Source of the DNA: an uncultured Flavobacteriales bacterium
GTDB taxonomy: Bacteria; Bacteroidota; Bacteroidia; CAIKAF01
Reading direction: 5' to 3'
NCBI GenBank assembly: GCA_937925455.1
Contig: CALEWF010000107.1
Location: 1-15,800, forward strand
Length of the DNA: 15,800 nt
The translations under genes were made by a program, and so were the position numbers. The notes under the pieces are model-generated. The model saw only the letters and a list, made by a program, of their open reading frames with translations. It had not been told where the DNA came from and searched no databases. This document shows positions 13,480 through 15,800 of the stretch, piece by piece. Within the stretch, counting starts at the first letter, position 1. Every line of letters begins with the position of its first letter.

Positions 13480-15363
13480 GTGAATTATCTGAGTGTAGAG
13501 CAAGTATCTAAGTCGTATGGAGTAAAAGTACTGTTTACTGGCATTTCGTTTGGCATACAACAAGGCCAAAAAATTGCCTTAGTAGCACGCAATGGTACAG
13601 GAAAGACCTCTTTGTTAAAAATTATGGCAGGAAAAGACCAGCCCGATGAAGGAAAGGTGGTGGTTCGAAATTCCATTCGTATAGGTTATTTGGAGCAAGC
13701 ACCTTTTTTTAATGCAAAAGATACAGTACTCCAGGCTTTGTTTGCACAGGATAATGAAGTGATGGCTGCCATTCGTAGCTATGAACAAGCTTTACAACAA
13801 TACGAAGCCAACAAATCGGATGAAAATTATGCTGTATTAACACAGTGTATGCAGCAAATGGATCGTTGGCAGGCTTGGGATTTGGAAGCAAGAATCCGTC
13901 AGATATTGGCGAAGCTCAATATACATGAAGTAGATGCACATATTGAAACGCTTTCCGGTGGGCAACTAAAGCGTGTAGCATTGGCTGGGGTGTTAATCAG
14001 TCAGCCAGATTTACTCATACTGGATGAACCAACCAACCATTTAGATATTGAAATGATAGAATGGTTGGAAGATTATCTCACTGCCCCCGGAATTACATTG
14101 TTTATGGTTACGCATGATCGTTATTTCTTAGATAATGTATGTACAGACATTTTTGAATTAGATGGGGGAAAGATGTATCAATATCATGGCAATTACGCCT
14201 ACTTTTTGGAAAAAAAAGCTGACCGCGAATCAGCGTTTTTAAGCCAAGTGGATAAAGCTCGAAATATCTATTACCGTGAATTGGAATGGGTGCGGAAAAT
14301 GCCAAAAGCCCGTGGCACCAAATCAAAAAGCAGGCTGGATGCATTTGAAGAAATTCGAGACAAAGCCTTCAGTTTACGAAAACAAAAAGAAATTGAAATC
14401 AACATGCGAATGAAACGCATGGGAAATAAAATTTTGGAAGTAATTAAGGTGAGCAAGCATTTTGGCAATAGAAAACTCTTTGAAAAATTTACCTATTCTT
14501 TTCGTAAGGGAGAGCGAATAGGCATTGTAGGGAATAATGGTACCGGGAAGTCAACTTTTCTCAAACTGATTACTTCACAAATTCCACCCGATGAAGGGAA
14601 AGTGGTGGTGGGTGACACGATTGAATTTGGCTACTATGGACAGCAAGGCATTCAGCTAAACGAGGATAAGCGAGTAATTGAGGTGATTCGCGAAATTGCT
14701 GAATTTATAGAAGTTGATAAAAGTGCCCGGTTTACCGCTTCACAAATGCTAACCCGGTTTGATTTTCCACCCGAAGTACAATATACACCGGTTGGCAAAC
14801 TAAGTGGTGGAGAAAAGCGAAGGTTGTATTTATTAACGGTGTTGTTACGAAACCCTAATTTTCTCATTTTAGATGAACCGACCAACGACCTCGATATTTT
14901 AACCCTTCAAAAACTGGAAGAATATTTAGAAACGTATCAGGGTTGTATTATCATTGTTAGTCACGACCGATATTTTCTTGATAGATTGGTGGATCAGATT
15001 TTTGTGTTCAAAGGCAATGGCAAAGTTGAGATTTTTGGAGGAAGTTATACAGAATATCGCCTAAAGCAGGAGTTGCAAGAAAAAAATACCGAGAAGGAAG
15101 AGGAAAATTCGTATCCAAAAGAGGCGCAGGTGTTGGGAAAAGAAAAAAAGAAATTATCGTACAAAGAAAAACTTGAATTTGAGCAGATTGAACAGGAATT
15201 GCCCTTGCTGGAAAAAGAAAAATCAGTCATAGAAGCACAATTGATGAATCAGATAACAGACCATCAAAAATTAACAGAACTTACAACCCGTCTTTCGGAA
15301 CTTACTATAATAATTGATCAAAAAACCAATCGTTGGCTCGAACTTTCTGAATGGGCAAGATAA
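13480..15363 (+). CDS. ABC-F family ATPase, Uup-like
   Basis: This 627-residue soluble protein has two ATP-binding cassettes and no membrane segments, as in ABC-F proteins that act on the ribosome. Cassette 1 has Walker A ARNGTGKT (36-43, with A in place of the first G), signature LSGGQ (158-162), Walker B LLILDEP (178-184), and H212. Cassette 2 has Walker A GNNGTGKS (about 351-358), signature LSGGE (about 441-445) and LILDEPTNDLD. The linker between them (about 230-325) is helical and basic, with the ABC-F pattern RELEWVRKMPKARGTKSKSR. The C-terminal 90 residues are charged and coiled-coil-like, the Uup feature linked to nucleic acid binding. It starts with GTG; MNYLSVEQVSKSYG fits the family N terminus, and no better ATG exists. 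A resistance role is less likely than housekeeping. Confidence 0.9.
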   Translation: MNYLSVEQVSKSYGVKVLFTGISFGIQQGQKIALVARNGTGKTSLLKIMAGKDQPDEGKVVVRNSIRIGYLEQAPFFNAKDTVLQALFAQDNEVMAAIRSYEQALQQYEANKSDENYAVLTQCMQQMDRWQAWDLEARIRQILAKLNIHEVDAHIETLSGGQLKRVALAGVLISQPDLLILDEPTNHLDIEMIEWLEDYLTAPGITLFMVTHDRYFLDNVCTDIFELDGGKMYQYHGNYAYFLEKKADRESAFLSQVDKARNIYYRELEWVRKMPKARGTKSKSRLDAFEEIRDKAFSLRKQKEIEINMRMKRMGNKILEVIKVSKHFGNRKLFEKFTYSFRKGERIGIVGNNGTGKSTFLKLITSQIPPDEGKVVVGDTIEFGYYGQQGIQLNEDKRVIEVIREIAEFIEVDKSARFTASQMLTRFDFPPEVQYTPVGKLSGGEKRRLYLLTVLLRNPNFLILDEPTNDLDILTLQKLEEYLETYQGCIIIVSHDRYFLDRLVDQIFVFKGNGKVEIFGGSYTEYRLKQELQEKNTEKEEENSYPKEAQVLGKEKKKLSYKEKLEFEQIEQELPLLEKEKSVIEAQLMNQITDHQKLTELTTRLSELTIIIDQKTNRWLELSEWAR

Positions 15364-15416
15364 GCTTACCTCCTTTTAATTGTTATTTCCTTTAATATTT
15401 CATTTATTTTTACATC

Positions 15417-15800
15417 GTGCAATTTGTATATCCATATTTTTTATGGGGGTTACTGGCATTGGCAGTGCCGGTTATCATTCATTTGTTCAATTTCAGAAAA
15501 TTTAAAAAGGTACATTTCTCCAATGTGCAGTTTTTAAAAGCGGTACAACAAGAAACGCAGAGTAGAAATAAATTAAAACAATGGCTGATTCTTGCAGCAC
15601 GGTTGTTGGTCATTACTTGCTTGGTCTTTGCATTTTCTCAGCCATACTTTCCCGGGAAAAATAAAACATTATCCCCCAACTCACAAAAATCTGTTACGGT
15701 TTTTGTGGATAATTCATTTAGTATGGATGCCCAGCAAAAACAGGGACGATTGATTGATTTAGCTCGTACGTATGCTGATGAAATTATCAGTGCCTATTCT
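15417..15800 (+). CDS. BatA-like membrane protein with VWA domain (partial, runs off the window)
   Basis: The frame is open from the GTG at 15417 to the window end, giving 128 codons. The N terminus has the arrangement of the BatA aerotolerance-regulator domain: a hydrophobic segment (about 4-22) followed by HLFNFRKFKKVHFSNVQFLK, then a second membrane helix (about 55-75, LILAARLLVITCLVFAF). After this begins a von Willebrand factor A-like strand, TVFVDNSFSMD. D98-x-S100-x-S102 is the MIDAS metal-binding motif. Proteins of this type are inner-membrane anchored and of uncertain function, originally linked to aerotolerance. The GTG start is chosen because it yields the canonical family beginning (MQFVYPYFLWGLLAL) and no in-frame ATG is near. 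It lies 53 bp after the ABC-F gene. Confidence 0.85.
   Translation, partial: MQFVYPYFLWGLLALAVPVIIHLFNFRKFKKVHFSNVQFLKAVQQETQSRNKLKQWLILAARLLVITCLVFAFSQPYFPGKNKTLSPNSQKSVTVFVDNSFSMDAQQKQGRLIDLARTYADEIISAYS

Overview
The window looks like a chromosomal piece of a member of the Bacteroidota. It is AT-rich, most starts lack a Shine-Dalgarno sequence, promoter-like sites match the TAnnTTTG type, and several gene families are typical of that phylum: DUF4878- and DUF4920-type lipoproteins, PD40/TPR envelope proteins, a BatA-type protein, and stand-alone MnmD. Many exported proteins have the A-Q signal cleavage site common there. I cannot name a genus.

Layout. (1) 79-504, minus strand: a hotdog thioesterase, divergent from what follows. 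(2) 622-7311, plus strand: a tight, partly overlapping run of tpiA, prmA, a 1489-residue exported protein of unknown function, and plsY. (3) 7448-8594: a small lipoprotein behind a good Bacteroidota-type promoter, then a YiiX-like permuted papain-fold protein. (4) 8914-13003: a second run of overlapping or closely spaced genes: a nine-repeat TPR protein, a TPR plus PD40 beta-propeller protein, mnmD, a DUF4920-like lipoprotein and a Nudix hydrolase. (5) 13480-15363: an Uup-like ABC-F ATPase. (6) 15417 to the end: the first 128 codons of a BatA-like protein.

Most genes are housekeeping: glycolysis, phospholipid synthesis, ribosomal protein and tRNA modification, translation. The unusual structure lies between genes. 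The segment 8914-13003 is flanked by two GC-rich dispersed elements in inverted orientation (about 8595-8873 and 13008-13412). They share a 149-bp core with about 7 mismatches. Each contains a strong hairpin and has imperfect inverted ends, and the right copy carries an extra module of about 140 bp.

In addition, two intrinsic-terminator-shaped hairpins (7918-7953 and 12572-12604) each sit inside the first codons of a gene that directly follows a small lipoprotein gene. The 1489-residue protein and the TPR/PD40 pair are the least understood proteins. I found no CRISPR array, tRNA, rRNA, transposase or phage gene.
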